Part shown: positions 16,001 through 23,702 of the stretch, in pieces
Layout: the number at the start of each line of letters is the position of its first letter
How positions within the stretch are numbered: the first letter of the stretch is position 1
Source: DATIXJ01 sp963714795
GTDB taxonomy: Bacteria > Bacteroidota > Ignavibacteria > UBA10030 > SZUA-254
Assembly: GCA_963714795.1 (NCBI GenBank)
Contig: CAVQPS010000005.1
Coordinates: 1 to 35,772 of the forward strand
Direction of reading: 5' to 3'
DNA length: 35,772 bases
Notes under the pieces: generated by a model
What the model saw: the letters and a program-made list of their open reading frames with translations, nothing else
Database searches by the model: none
Told to the model about the DNA's origin: nothing
Made by a program: the position numbers and the translations under genes

Positions 16001-16932
16001 TCGCGGGTCGAAATAAGTGGATTAATATTGCCAATCAAACAGGAAAGGGAACATTACAAATTTACAATAGTGCAGTTCAACCGTATAACAAATATGGAAT
16101 TGGAACGTACGGCGGTGTTGCCTGGGATTCATTGATGAATGCCGGATCGCAAATCGGTGTGGTTGTCCGACAAAAAGGAGGGAACGGCTCCAATGCATCA
16201 TTCTTTATTTATGTTCGAATGACGAATGAAAACCTTTCTACCGGAAACGGCTACCGGTTACGGTACTTAGATAATCCTAATGGATTGGATCAGTTGTCTC
16301 TCGAACGCGTTTCCAATGGCGTGAATGCGGTAACACTTAGTTCAATCAACAAAGAGATTGTAACGGGAGATACTCTTTCCGTACGGATCAACAACGACGC
16401 AGCTCATTCATTGGTGGTGTATGTTGATAGGGACTCCGTTCTCTCCGCTACCGACACGGTGTACAACCCCTCATCGTGGTATGTGTGGCTCCGCGGTTGT
16501 GTTTTCAAAACGCCGGTACGCATCGATAATTTTATGATTGCAAATCTTGCGCAATTGCCGTCGACTATTTTTACTGATCCGACAAATGGCAATAACGGTT
16601 TACCGGCACCCAAAGGACAAACCATTCCCCGGGAATTCTCATTATTCCAGAATTATCCGAATCCGTTTAACCCCTCGACAAGAATTCAGTTCGTCGTGCC
16701 GAATCCTTCAGTCGTCACTTTGAAAATCTATAACCTGCTCGGACAGGAAGTGTCGACACTTGTTGATAACGTAACGATGGATGCCGGAACACAAACGGTT
16801 GAATTCAATGCTTCACAATTCTCGTCTGGAGTCTATTTTTATAGAATCACCGTCGACCAATTCGCAAGTCCGGACGACGGCATCGCTTCCCGGCAGTTTA
16901 CCAGTCTTCGAAAGATGATGCTGGTGAAATAA
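13015..16932 (+). CDS. Secreted multidomain GH18 chitinase-like enzyme with T9SS tail
   Basis: A 1305-aa protein. A signal peptide at residues 1-22 (KRKLLFISAMLFVIALVRVDA) supports the start at 13015. The GH18 barrel spans about 50-428, with active-site segment DGVSIDWEFP: E194 is the expected proton donor and D192 its partner, while the usual third Asp is Ser190. Three Big_7-like Ig domains follow (about 436-528, 532-622, 626-712), each opening DTxxPVxxxxSP. Then come a carbohydrate-binding-like beta domain (about 726-872), a fourth Ig domain (about 878-968), a LamG-like domain (about 982-1176) and the T9SS tail (LFQNYPNPFNPST, from about 1209). Known: GH18 enzymes cut beta-1,4 GlcNAc links in chitin or peptidoglycan-like glycans. 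Substrate here is inferred; an endo-GlcNAcase role is possible. The tail is strikingly like that of the giant protein. Confidence 0.88.
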   Translation: MKRKLLFISAMLFVIALVRVDAQTISPRSVSGGLKTRQVESINSSATGLSVVAYYTVWSYCDMPPQDVDYSAITHLVLFGGASSGITPNVNTAPYFPPATPGNNSFSTTFTGTPGWCANPISGKNHVQIMRDSCNAHGVKLLLDLGGEYGTPASAFQALIADTTKFDTYINAVDSITRHNVYGVQFDGVSIDWEFPNTQGSASVHTAGSPLYNYDLFLKKLWTKLQTWTPSPGIIGEAFPTWFWWNHSTKTGPIVDTSTIRKYISLVNLMEYGMENTSAISHYSPLYANPAASQETWDFRGINEWSGAGVVKSQINTLIPFESISMTDNSGISPVAIGHAGGSASWIGLRDIPSGVTVHYDSISMSNWAETGKSFYSYENATSLAAKVQYARSKNIGGVGIWELWRGWLPNAPAGQHDPLLQALKSAVGGIVIPSDTIKPVVTLTSPANGDTVTGTITVTANATDNVSIASVQLLVNGVMTATGNTAPYTFTWNTTNLSGSQTLVVKATDESGNSATTQPITVVLKKVAPDTIKPVVALSSPVNGATVSGNVTVTANASDNVGVTRVDFLVNGSLLGSTTSSPYKIQWNTAGLSGSNALQAKAYDAAGNVGASPSISMTVNNSVVDTSAPVISITSPTNSANLSGSVTVSVNATDNVGVTRVDFLINGVKVGSDSTTPYVYNWNTSNQVGSNVLSAKAYDAAGNVGTAQTITVTVSAPPVGNGTPVSVYTDAIQSPWIDASWSDTNNFSSTDVAYTGNYSIRTTQTGWGALRFHSGSWGSPVYLQPTAYSQVTFAVYSPSPGLVLNVSLGKDTNSVFTGVISQVIQTNHWAVITLPISQLDPSGLPFDYLTIQNNSGSTVTYYVDNILFAGQTSSVVDTIPPTVSIVSPSSGADVSGTVTVNANASAHVKLKGVQFACDGANIGSLVTSSPFSCAFNSMAYSNGTHTITATAQDTAGLVNNASVNVTVSNTITTNSAISANLVRDNFDTSANRISIAGRNKWINIANQTGKGTLQIYNSAVQPYNKYGIGTYGGVAWDSLMNAGSQIGVVVRQKGGNGSNASFFIYVRMTNENLSTGNGYRLRYLDNPNGLDQLSLERVSNGVNAVTLSSINKEIVTGDTLSVRINNDAAHSLVVYVDRDSVLSATDTVYNPSSWYVWLRGCVFKTPVRIDNFMIANLAQLPSTIFTDPTNGNNGLPAPKGQTIPREFSLFQNYPNPFNPSTRIQFVVPNPSVVTLKIYNLLGQEVSTLVDNVTMDAGTQTVEFNASQFSSGVYFYRITVDQFASPDDGIASRQFTSLRKMMLVK

Positions 16933-16964
16933 AATCATTCAAAATACTTGCCCCCTGTTGTTTG

Positions 16965-16997
16965 CTCGGGATACCGAAAGGTATCCCGAGTTATTTA
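16965..16997 (+). terminator. Rho-independent terminator after the chitinase-like gene
   Basis: A perfect 11-bp stem (CTCGGGATACC / GGTATCCCGAG) closed by a GAAA tetraloop and followed by TTATTTA. It lies 32 bases past the stop codon. Confidence 0.8.
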
Positions 16998-17034
16998 TAA
17001 CCGTTTCTTACCTCATGAATGTGTAATCAATTGT

Positions 17035-17063
17035 TTGTGACTCAAGGACAATTTTCATATATT
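17035..17063 (+). promoter_or_regulatory. Candidate promoter of aspS
   Basis: TTGTGA at 17035-17040, a 17-base spacer, then TATATT at 17058-17063. The start codon is 52 bases downstream and the upstream gene's terminator lies just before. Confidence 0.5.
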
Positions 17064-17115
17064 CTCAGGATTGTAACCGATTGAAAATTCAGTTATTTGA
17101 AAGAGTTGAACGCGA

Positions 17116-18879
17116 ATGCAATATAAAAAACGCACACATACCTGCGGCGAATTGCGTGCTGCCGATGTGGGAAAACGTATTACACTGACCGGTTGGGTCG
17201 ATACGCGGCGCGATCTTGGCGGCGTGGTTTTTATCGACCTACGTGACAGGTACGGGAAAACTCAGGTCGTGTTTAATCCGCAAACGAATCCCGACGTTCA
17301 TAAACTTGCCGGAGACCTGAGAAGCGAGTACGTCATTTCGGTGACCGGAATTGTTGAACACCGTCCTGAAGGGACGAGAAATTCAAATCTTTCTACCGGC
17401 GATATCGACGTCGTCGCCAATGAATTAACGCTTCTCAATAAAGCCGAGACGACGCCGTTTCCCATCGAAGACGCAATCGATGTCAATGAGGAAACGCGAC
17501 TTCAATATCGATACCTCGATCTGCGCCGAAGTCCGATGCAGCAGAATTTGATGATACGGCACAAAATGTATCTCATGACGAGAAAATATTTCGATGAGCT
17601 GAATTTTGTCGAAGTCGAAACACCCGTTCTGATGAAAAGCACCCCCGAGGGTGCACGCGATTATCTCGTTCCAAGTCGCGTCCATCACGGGAAATTTTAT
17701 GCCTTGCCGCAATCGCCGCAAACCTACAAACAGATTTTGATGGTTGCGGGTATGGATCGATATTTTCAGATCGTGAAATGTTTTCGCGACGAAGATTTGC
17801 GTGCCGACCGCCAGCCGGAGTTCACACAGATCGATGTCGAGATGTCGTTTGTTGATGAAATCGATATTCAGAATATTGTCGAAGGCCTGATCGTCCGTTT
17901 CTTCAAAGAAATTAAAGACATCGATATTGTTCGACCGTTTCCGAGATTGACATACAAAGATGCAATGGAAACCTACGGTTCCGATAAGCCTGATATGCGT
18001 TTCGATTTGAAGTTTACGAATATCAGCGATGTCGTGAAAGATTCCGGCTTCAAAGTATTCAGCGAGACAATTAAAAAAGGTGGTGTCGTTGCCGGCTTTG
18101 TTGCTCCCGGCTGCGGAACGTACACGCGAAATCAACTCGACATGCTAACCGATTATGCAAAAAGTATCGGTGCCGGCGGTTTGGTGTGGATGCGCGTGAC
18201 GGAAGCGGGCGTTGAAACTCCGACAGAAAAATTTCTCGGCAAGGAAATTCTTTCTTCAATTTCAAATATGATGAAAGCGAAACCGGGTGATTTGATTCTA
18301 TTGATTTCCGATACATGGACAAAAGCGTACAATATTCTCGGCAGTTTGCGTCTTGAGATAGCTCGCCGGTTGAATCTTATCGATGAGAAGAAAAATAATC
18401 TGCTGTGGGTGACCGACTTCCCGATGTTTGAATATGACGAAACCGAGAAACGGTATGTTGCCATGCATCATCCGTTTACTTCACCGAAGCCGGAAGATGT
18501 GCATTTGTTGGATTCCGATCCGGCAAAAGCCCGTGCCCGTGCGTATGATCTTGTGTTGAATGGCAGTGAAATTGCCGGCGGCAGTATCAGAATCCATGAC
18601 CATGCGATGCAAAGTAAAGTTTTTAATTTATTGGGAATCGATGACGAACATGCGAAACGGAAATTCGGATTTATGCTCGATGCATTCCGTTATGGCGCGC
18701 CGCCGCACGGAGGTATTGCATTCGGTTTCGACCGTATCTGCATGCTGCTCACCGGCGGCAAATCGATCCGCGACGTGATCGCATTTCCGAAAACAACGAG
18801 CGCCATGTCGCTCATGGACGATTCGCCATCCGAGGTCGATGATAAACAATTGCAGGAGTTGCATATCAAAATTATTTAA
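17116..18879 (+). CDS. aspS: Aspartate--tRNA ligase
   Basis: 587 aa, the normal length for the bacterial-type enzyme with a GAD insertion domain. It charges tRNA-Asp with aspartate in the cytoplasm. Visible parts: N-terminal OB-fold anticodon-binding domain (GWVDTRRDLGGVVFIDLRDR), class II motif 2 (FRDEDLRADRQPEFTQIDVE), and motif 3 (GAPPHGGIAFGFDRICMLL). Position 34 is Leu, where non-discriminating enzymes that also charge tRNA-Asn usually have His. This hints at a discriminating enzyme, but one residue is weak evidence. The stop codon's last base is the first base of the inverted repeat that encloses the GxxExxY gene. No frame break is seen. Confidence 0.97.
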   Translation: MQYKKRTHTCGELRAADVGKRITLTGWVDTRRDLGGVVFIDLRDRYGKTQVVFNPQTNPDVHKLAGDLRSEYVISVTGIVEHRPEGTRNSNLSTGDIDVVANELTLLNKAETTPFPIEDAIDVNEETRLQYRYLDLRRSPMQQNLMIRHKMYLMTRKYFDELNFVEVETPVLMKSTPEGARDYLVPSRVHHGKFYALPQSPQTYKQILMVAGMDRYFQIVKCFRDEDLRADRQPEFTQIDVEMSFVDEIDIQNIVEGLIVRFFKEIKDIDIVRPFPRLTYKDAMETYGSDKPDMRFDLKFTNISDVVKDSGFKVFSETIKKGGVVAGFVAPGCGTYTRNQLDMLTDYAKSIGAGGLVWMRVTEAGVETPTEKFLGKEILSSISNMMKAKPGDLILLISDTWTKAYNILGSLRLEIARRLNLIDEKKNNLLWVTDFPMFEYDETEKRYVAMHHPFTSPKPEDVHLLDSDPAKARARAYDLVLNGSEIAGGSIRIHDHAMQSKVFNLLGIDDEHAKRKFGFMLDAFRYGAPPHGGIAFGFDRICMLLTGGKSIRDVIAFPKTTSAMSLMDDSPSEVDDKQLQELHIKII

Positions 18880-19388
18880 CCACGAACAGACACGAAAAGA
18901 GCGCGGATTGTTACACATTTCAAGGGAGGTGTTATGTTGTACAAAGAATTATCCGGCAGAATCATTAGTTCGTTCTATACTGTTTATAATTGTCTCGGTC
19001 ACGGTTTTCTTGAGAAAGTCTATGAAAATGCATTGATGGTTGAATTGAAAAAGAATGAAATCCAGGTATTCCAGCAAAAGAAAATCGATGTGTGGTACGA
19101 CGGTTGTAAAGTTGGTGAATATTTTTCAGATATCGTTGTTGAAAACAAAATTATTCTGGAATTAAAGGCTGCTGATGGTATTGCGCCTGAACATGAAGCT
19201 CAGTTGTTGAATTATTTAAAAGCAACGGATATTGAACTTGGTTTCTTGTTCAATTTTGGACCAAAGCCACAATTTTTGCGTCGATTATTTACGAATGATA
19301 GAAAAACACCACGAATTGTGCGAACACAGTATGACTAACGCTTTTTTATCTGTGATTTTCCCGTGCTCTTTTCGTGTGGATCTGTGGT
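18879..19388. mobile_element. Palindrome-ended element carrying a GxxExxY gene (element E0)
   Basis: The left end at 18879-18906 and the reverse complement of the right end at 19361-19388 match at 22 of 28 bases, both opening ACCAC and sharing ACACGAAAAGAGC. The 510-bp unit contains exactly one gene, the GxxExxY protein. It sits flush between the aspS stop codon and the start of the AtuA-like gene. Two short relatives without a gene lie at 20765-20840 and 20877-20945. Mobility is inferred from structure only; no target duplication is evident at this copy. Confidence 0.55.
18934..19338 (+). CDS. GxxExxY protein (PD-(D/E)XK nuclease-like)
   Basis: 134 aa. It has the family signature G24-F-L-E27-K-V-Y30 and a PD-(D/E)XK-type core: D66 in YFSDIVVENK, then E76 and K78 in ILELKA, with a following EHEAQLLNYLKAT helix. 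These residues fit a metal-dependent nuclease site, though I know of no proven activity for this family. The start at 18934 has a strong GGGAGG ribosome site four bases upstream, unlike most neighbouring genes. The gene is wholly enclosed by the inverted repeat 18879-18906/19361-19388, so it probably moves or is inherited with it. Confidence 0.88.
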   Translation: MLYKELSGRIISSFYTVYNCLGHGFLEKVYENALMVELKKNEIQVFQQKKIDVWYDGCKVGEYFSDIVVENKIILELKAADGIAPEHEAQLLNYLKATDIELGFLFNFGPKPQFLRRLFTNDRKTPRIVRTQYD

Positions 19389-19397
19389 AAATCTTTT

Positions 19398-20759
19398 ATG
19401 AAAAACAAAATCAGAATAGCATCCGGACAAGGATTTTGGGGCGATCTGCTGACCGCTCCAATCGATCAGGTCACGAAAGGTCCCGTCGATTATATGATGA
19501 TGGATTACCTCGCCGAGGTGACAATGTCCATCATGCAGAAACAAAAGATGAAAGATCCTTCGCTGGGATACGCGAAAGACCTCGTTCCGTTGATGGAAAC
19601 AATCCTTCCGACGATCGTTCAAAAAAACATTAAGGTGATCACCAACGGCGGCGGTGTGAATCCGGAAGGATGCCGCGATGCAATTTTCAAAGCGGCAAAG
19701 AAACTTGGTATCAAAGGATTAAAAATCGGTATCGTCCTGGGAGACAATATTCTTGGTCGTCTCGACGAGCTGAAATCGAAAAAAATTGATCTCAAAAATA
19801 TGGAATCGGGAGAGCCCCTGACTTCAGTCAGGGATCGGGTCGTCAGTGCTAATGTCTATTTCGGTGCCCGACCGATCGTTGAAGCGTTGCAAAAAGGCGC
19901 GCAGATCGTCATTACCGGAAGAACGACTGATACCGCTCTGACGTATGCGCCGATGATTCATGAATTCGGCTGGTCGTGGAATGACTGGGATAAACTTGCC
20001 GTCGGCGTTGTTACCGGACATATTCTCGAATGCGGCGGACAGGCATCCGGCGGAAATTTTTCCGCCGATTGGAAATCGGTTCCCGATCTTGCTCACATCG
20101 GTTTCCCGATTGCCGAAGCGTTCCCGAACGGGGAAATCATCATCACCAAACATGAAAATACCGGCGGACTGGTTTCTGTGCAAACCATCAGCGAACAATT
20201 GATGTACGAGATCGGCGATCCGACGAATTATATCACGCCGGAATGTGTTGCCGATTTCACGACGATCAAACTTGAGCAAGTCGGCAAGAATCGTGTGAAG
20301 CTTTTCGGAGTAAAAGGAAAACCGGCAACGGATTTGTACAAAGTTTCGATGTCGTATGCTGATGGTTATACAGCGATCAGTACGTTGACATATGCCTGGC
20401 CCGATGCGTTGGAGAAAGCAAAAGCCGCCGATCAGATTTTGCGGACGCGCCTTGCCGATTTAGGATTGAAGTTTGATGAAATCCGCACCGAATTTTTGGG
20501 ATTGAATTCCTGCCACGGTCCGATTGCCCCGATCCCTGACATCATCAATGAAGTGGTGTTGCGGATCGGTGTGAGAGGTCATGATAAAAACGCGGTGGAA
20601 CGGTTCGGAAAAGAGATTGCGCCGCTGATTCTCACCGGACCTCCTGCAGTGACCGGTTTTGCCGGCGGCAGACCGAAACCGAGCGAAGTGATCGCTTATT
20701 GGCCCTCCCTGATTCCAAAGACTGCTGTCGAACCGAAAGTGATTGTGGAGGAGGTATGA
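19398..20759 (+). CDS. AtuA-like protein (DUF1446 family), main domain
   Basis: About 453 aa. It resembles the N-terminal domain of the acyclic terpene utilisation AtuA/DUF1446 family: ASGQGFWGDLLTAP start, TNGGGVNPEGC, GARPIVEALQKGAQIVITGR, GHILECGGQASGGN, and GGRPKPSEVIAYWPSLI at the end. ATG 19398 is chosen because the family starts at KIRIASGQGF; an earlier in-frame start at 19374 would lie inside the repeat end. In Pseudomonas AtuA belongs to citronellol/geraniol breakdown, but most DUF1446 proteins occur without that pathway and no other atu gene is here, so the reaction is unknown. The small C-terminal domain is encoded separately at 20954. Confidence 0.85.
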   Translation: MKNKIRIASGQGFWGDLLTAPIDQVTKGPVDYMMMDYLAEVTMSIMQKQKMKDPSLGYAKDLVPLMETILPTIVQKNIKVITNGGGVNPEGCRDAIFKAAKKLGIKGLKIGIVLGDNILGRLDELKSKKIDLKNMESGEPLTSVRDRVVSANVYFGARPIVEALQKGAQIVITGRTTDTALTYAPMIHEFGWSWNDWDKLAVGVVTGHILECGGQASGGNFSADWKSVPDLAHIGFPIAEAFPNGEIIITKHENTGGLVSVQTISEQLMYEIGDPTNYITPECVADFTTIKLEQVGKNRVKLFGVKGKPATDLYKVSMSYADGYTAISTLTYAWPDALEKAKAADQILRTRLADLGLKFDEIRTEFLGLNSCHGPIAPIPDIINEVVLRIGVRGHDKNAVERFGKEIAPLILTGPPAVTGFAGGRPKPSEVIAYWPSLIPKTAVEPKVIVEEV

Positions 20760-20764
20760 AAGAG

Positions 20765-20840
20765 ACCACGAAGTATGCAGTACCCTCACAGATAAATACG
20801 AATTCGTGTTCATTCGTGTCTTTTCAGTGTCATCCGTGGT
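20765..20840. repeat. Short palindrome-ended element, no gene (element E1)
   Basis: 76 bp beginning ACCACGAA and ending CCGTGGT, five bases past the AtuA-like stop codon. Its inverted right end reads ACCACGGATGACACTGAAAA, closely matching the ends of the GxxExxY element. No coding capacity; it resembles a MITE- or REP-like derivative. Confidence 0.6.
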
Positions 20841-20850
20841 CGATTACACA

Positions 20851-20880
20851 ATGAAACTTCAACTACTCCAAATAACACCA
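20851..20880 (+). pseudogene. Duplicated start fragment of the downstream AtuA-like small gene
   Basis: The first 30 bases match 20954-20983 at 25 positions, including the ATG (MKLQLLQIT against MKLQLLKIA). The fragment runs straight into element E2 and would encode only a 27-residue nonsense peptide. It is a broken copy made when the repeat element duplicated or inserted. Confidence 0.6.
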
Positions 20881-20945
20881 CGAATGACACAAAAAAGGCA
20901 CGGAGTGTCACTGAAATTTGTGTCTCTTCAGTGAAAATCTGTGGT
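20877..20945. repeat. Short palindrome-ended element, no gene (element E2)
   Basis: 69 bp opening ACCACGAATGACAC and ending TCTGTGGT. Both ends belong to the same family as E0 and E1. It lies between the broken and the intact copies of the gene start, nine bases before the intact ATG. Confidence 0.6.
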
Positions 20946-20953
20946 TAATGATT

Positions 20954-21277
20954 ATGAAACTACAACTACTCAAAATAGCACACGCCCGCTCCGGTGATAA
21001 AGGCGATACCGGCAATGTCGGAATTATTGCCCGCAAACCGGAATATTATCCGATCATCAAAAAATATGTCACCGCGGAATCTGTCAAAAAACATTTTGCC
21101 GGAATATGTCTCGGGAAAGTCGAGCGGTTCGAGATTCCGAATCTTCTTGCAATTAATTTTTTATTGCATGAAACACTCGGCGGCGGCGGAACGGTTTCCC
21201 TTAAAAATGATGCACAAGGGAAAACGTTGAGTAGTGCGTTGTTGAGAATGGAAATCGATGTGGAGGAACAATTATAA
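20954..21277 (+). CDS. AtuA-like small C-terminal-domain protein
   Basis: 107 aa. HARSGDKGDTGNVGIIAR and NFLLHETLGGGGTVSL match the small ferredoxin-fold-like domain found fused to, or next to, the DUF1446 domain. Together with the 19398 gene it would rebuild the full-length two-domain protein. ATG 20954 is chosen because the family begins M-x-L-x-x-x-A-x-A-R-S-G-D-K. The gap to the upstream partner is filled by two palindromic elements and a broken copy of this gene's start, which may weaken co-transcription. Confidence 0.82.
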   Translation: MKLQLLKIAHARSGDKGDTGNVGIIARKPEYYPIIKKYVTAESVKKHFAGICLGKVERFEIPNLLAINFLLHETLGGGGTVSLKNDAQGKTLSSALLRMEIDVEEQL

Positions 21278-21278
21278 A

Positions 21279-21338
21279 GTAAAAAATCAAAAGTAAAAAA
21301 AAACAGTTTTTACTTTTGAATTTTTCATTTTAACTTGA
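21279..21338. repeat. AT-rich inverted repeat between the AtuA-like pair and prfB
   Basis: TCAAAAGTAAAAA at 21287-21299 is perfectly mirrored by TTTTTACTTTTGA at 21307-21319 with a seven-base loop; 18 of 19 bases pair if extended with the A/T flanks. It may act as a terminator, but two direct copies of the same 13-mer after prfB suggest a dispersed repeat family. Confidence 0.65.
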
Positions 21339-21347
21339 AAGGAACAG

Positions 21348-22453
21348 ATGTTCGAAGATTTTAAAGACACGTTGGCAGAACTTGAGAAGAAGCTTGATGC
21401 ACTCCGGGGGTATCTTTGACCTCGATACAAAGGAAAAAGAGATAGCCGACCTTGAAGCGCGTACTCACGCGCCCGATTTCTGGAACGATAATGTCGCCGC
21501 CCAGAAAATCATGCAGCAGATCAATCAACGCAAGATGTGGGTGGAAGGGTGGAAGACCATCCACCGGAAACTTCAGGATGCGCAAACATTGCGCGAACTT
21601 GCCGCCGAATCGTCTGACGAATCGTTTGTCGGCGAGATCAAATCGGAAATTTCATTTGTGGAAAAGGGAATCGAGGATCTGGAGTTCCGCAATATGCTGA
21701 GCGGCGACGATGATGCGAAAAATTGTGTGCTGAATATTCATGCCGGCGCAGGCGGTACGGAAGCTCAGGATTGGGCGGAGATGCTCTTTCGCATGTATGC
21801 CCGATGGTGCGAGAAAAAAGGATTTAAAACATTTCTTCATGGATGAACAAGCCGGCGAAGGCGCCGGGTTGAAAAGCATCGCCATCGAGATACAGGGAAA
21901 TTATGCGTACGGTTACCTCAAAGCCGAAAACGGCGTGCACCGGCTCGTCCGCATTTCACCGTTTGATTCCAACGCGCGGAGACATACGTCATTTGCGTCG
22001 GTGTTTGTCTATCCGGAAATCGAGGATGACGTTGAGATCGAAATCAACCCGGCGGATCTGGACGTAAGCACGTATCGTTCCGGCGGCAAAGGCGGACAGA
22101 ACGTCAATAAAGTGGAAACAGCTGTTCGTATTAAACACATTCCATCGGGAGTTGTTGTGGCTTGCCAGCAGGAACGGTCGCAATTTCAAAATAAAGAGCG
22201 TGCTTTGAAAATGTTGAAGTCACGTTTATATCAAATCCGAAAAGAAGAAGAAGAAGCGAGGCGTGATGCGGTCAACAGCACGAAGAAAAAAATCGAATGG
22301 GGAAGTCAGATTCGTTCATATGTTTTTCATCCCTATAATATGGTCAAAGATCATCGTACGGAAGTCGAAACGAGCAACACACAAGGTGTGATGGATGGAG
22401 ATCTTGATCAATTTATGAAAGCATATTTGCTCGAGTTCGGGCAGAAAAAATAA
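21348..22453 (+). CDS. prfB: Peptide chain release factor 2 (programmed +1 frameshift; one further apparent frameshift)
   Basis: RF2 ends translation at UGA and UAA. The first 23 codons run MFEDFKDTLAELEKKLDALR-GYL to an in-frame TGA at 21417, read through by the classic +1 programmed shift. The remainder contains the stop-recognition tripeptide SPF (21956-21964) and the catalytic GGQ (21091-style position: 22091-22099) that triggers peptide release. A second break near 21832-21835, where KTFFMDEQ should be read, needs one T to be removed. This site has no shift signal and is probably a sequencing error in an essential gene. lolC follows 41 bases later, with 13-mer repeats in the gap. Confidence 0.93.
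21406..21420 (+). promoter_or_regulatory. prfB programmed +1 frameshift signal
   Basis: GGGGGTATCTTTGAC: a Shine-Dalgarno-like G run, three bases, then CTT-TGA-C. It is nearly identical to the E. coli prfB site. The ribosome slips from CTT at the slow UGA stop when RF2 is scarce, so RF2 controls its own synthesis. Confidence 0.95.
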
Positions 22454-22457
22454 CAAG

Positions 22458-22484
22458 TCAAAAGTAAAAATTCAAAAGTAAAAA
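22458..22484. repeat. Two direct copies of the 13-mer TCAAAAGTAAAAA
   Basis: Exact copies at 22458-22470 and 22472-22484 fill the gap between prfB and lolC. The same 13-mer occurs as a mirrored pair before prfB (21287-21319), so prfB is bracketed by four copies. Confidence 0.7.
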
Positions 22485-22494
22485 ATAACAAACA

Positions 22495-23701
22495 TTGTCG
22501 ATTTCCTGGTTCATAGCGAACCGATATCTGAAGGCACATCGCCGTAAGGGATTTCTTTCGTTTATCACGATCATCGCGATCCTTGGCATCATGCTCGGAA
22601 CTGCCGCGCTCATTATTACTCTATCTGTACTCGATGGATTCGAGCATGAGATCAAAACGAAGGTCGTCGAGTTTACTTCACATATTGAAGTTCAGGGATA
22701 TCAGAATTTACCGCTCCGCGATTATCGGCAATCGATTGAAAAAGTTAAAAAAGAAATTCCCGGCATAACGATGATCGCGCCGTTTGCGGCACGGGAAGGA
22801 ATGATCCGTTCGCGGACAACCGTGGATGGTGTTTTCTTAAAAGGGATCGACCTGCAGGAAAATAATTTGTTCTCACGAAATCATCTTGTTGCCGGAAGAT
22901 TGATGGATAGCGCTTCGCAAATTGTCATCGGAAAAAAACTTGCCGTACGACTGAATGTACAAATCGGTGATAAGATTGTCGTCTTTGCTTTGCCGAGAGG
23001 GACAATGCAGGGTTTTCAGCCGAAGGCTATGCAGTTTCAGCTCGTCGGAATTTATGAATCGGGAATGGCAGAATTCGACGACATTTATGCTTACACAAAT
23101 CTTTCCGATGCCCAGCGATTGTTCCAACTCGGTAACGCTGTGACCGGTTATGATGTGCTGGTAAGCGACCTTAATCATGTCGATGACATTGCAGAACGCA
23201 TTCAGGATACGCTCGGTTATCCCCATTATGCCCGAACCGTTTTTCAGACATACCGGAATCTTTTTTCATGGGTTGAATTGCAGAAAAAACTTTCCCCGTT
23301 GCTGTTAAGTTTGATTATTCTCGTCGCCACGGTGAATATTATCGGCACGATGTTGATGTTTGTGCTGGAGAAAGCGAAAGCAATTGCCGATTTTGAAATC
23401 ACTTGGTGCTGGACCGAAATTAATCCGGAAAATTTTCGCAATGGAAGGATTAATTATCGGTGTCATTGGCATTTTGCTCGGCAATGTGTTGGCGTATGTG
23501 TTGTGCTGGATTCAAATGACATTCAGTGTTCTTTCTCTGCCTTCCGATATTTATTACATGAACTCCGTTCCGATACTTTTGCAAATGCAGAATTTTATCG
23601 GTGTAACGATTGTTGCTTTTGTGTTATGTTTTTTGGCGACATTGATTCCCGCGCGGGCGGCCGCACGGCTTCATCCCATCACAATATTCCGGTTTGGATA
23701 A
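22495..23701 (+). CDS. lolC: Lipoprotein-releasing ABC permease, LolC/E family (one apparent frameshift)
   Basis: About 400 aa when repaired. Known role: with LolD, extracts lipoproteins from the inner membrane and passes them to the periplasmic carrier. A TTG start at 22495 gives the typical ISWFIANRYLKAHRRKGFLS opening, followed by TM1 (about 22-45), a long periplasmic domain and three C-terminal helices. The FtsX-like motif AIAILKSLGA is split: one extra G at about 23389 shifts the frame, and the true C-terminus (ILKSLGAGPKLIRKIFAMEG to PARAAARLHPITIFRFG) reads in the next frame to 23701. The unrepaired frame would give an unlikely Cys-rich tail. lolE starts one base after the stop. Confidence 0.88.
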
Positions 23702-23702
23702 C

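Noticed and set aside
17425..18135. Minus-strand open frame of 236 codons opposite aspS
   Set aside because: aspS is unambiguous across the whole stretch; the antisense frame shows no recognisable protein.
21417..21419. In-frame TGA in prfB considered as a damaging mutation
   Set aside because: It is the conserved programmed frameshift stop with the full slip signal.
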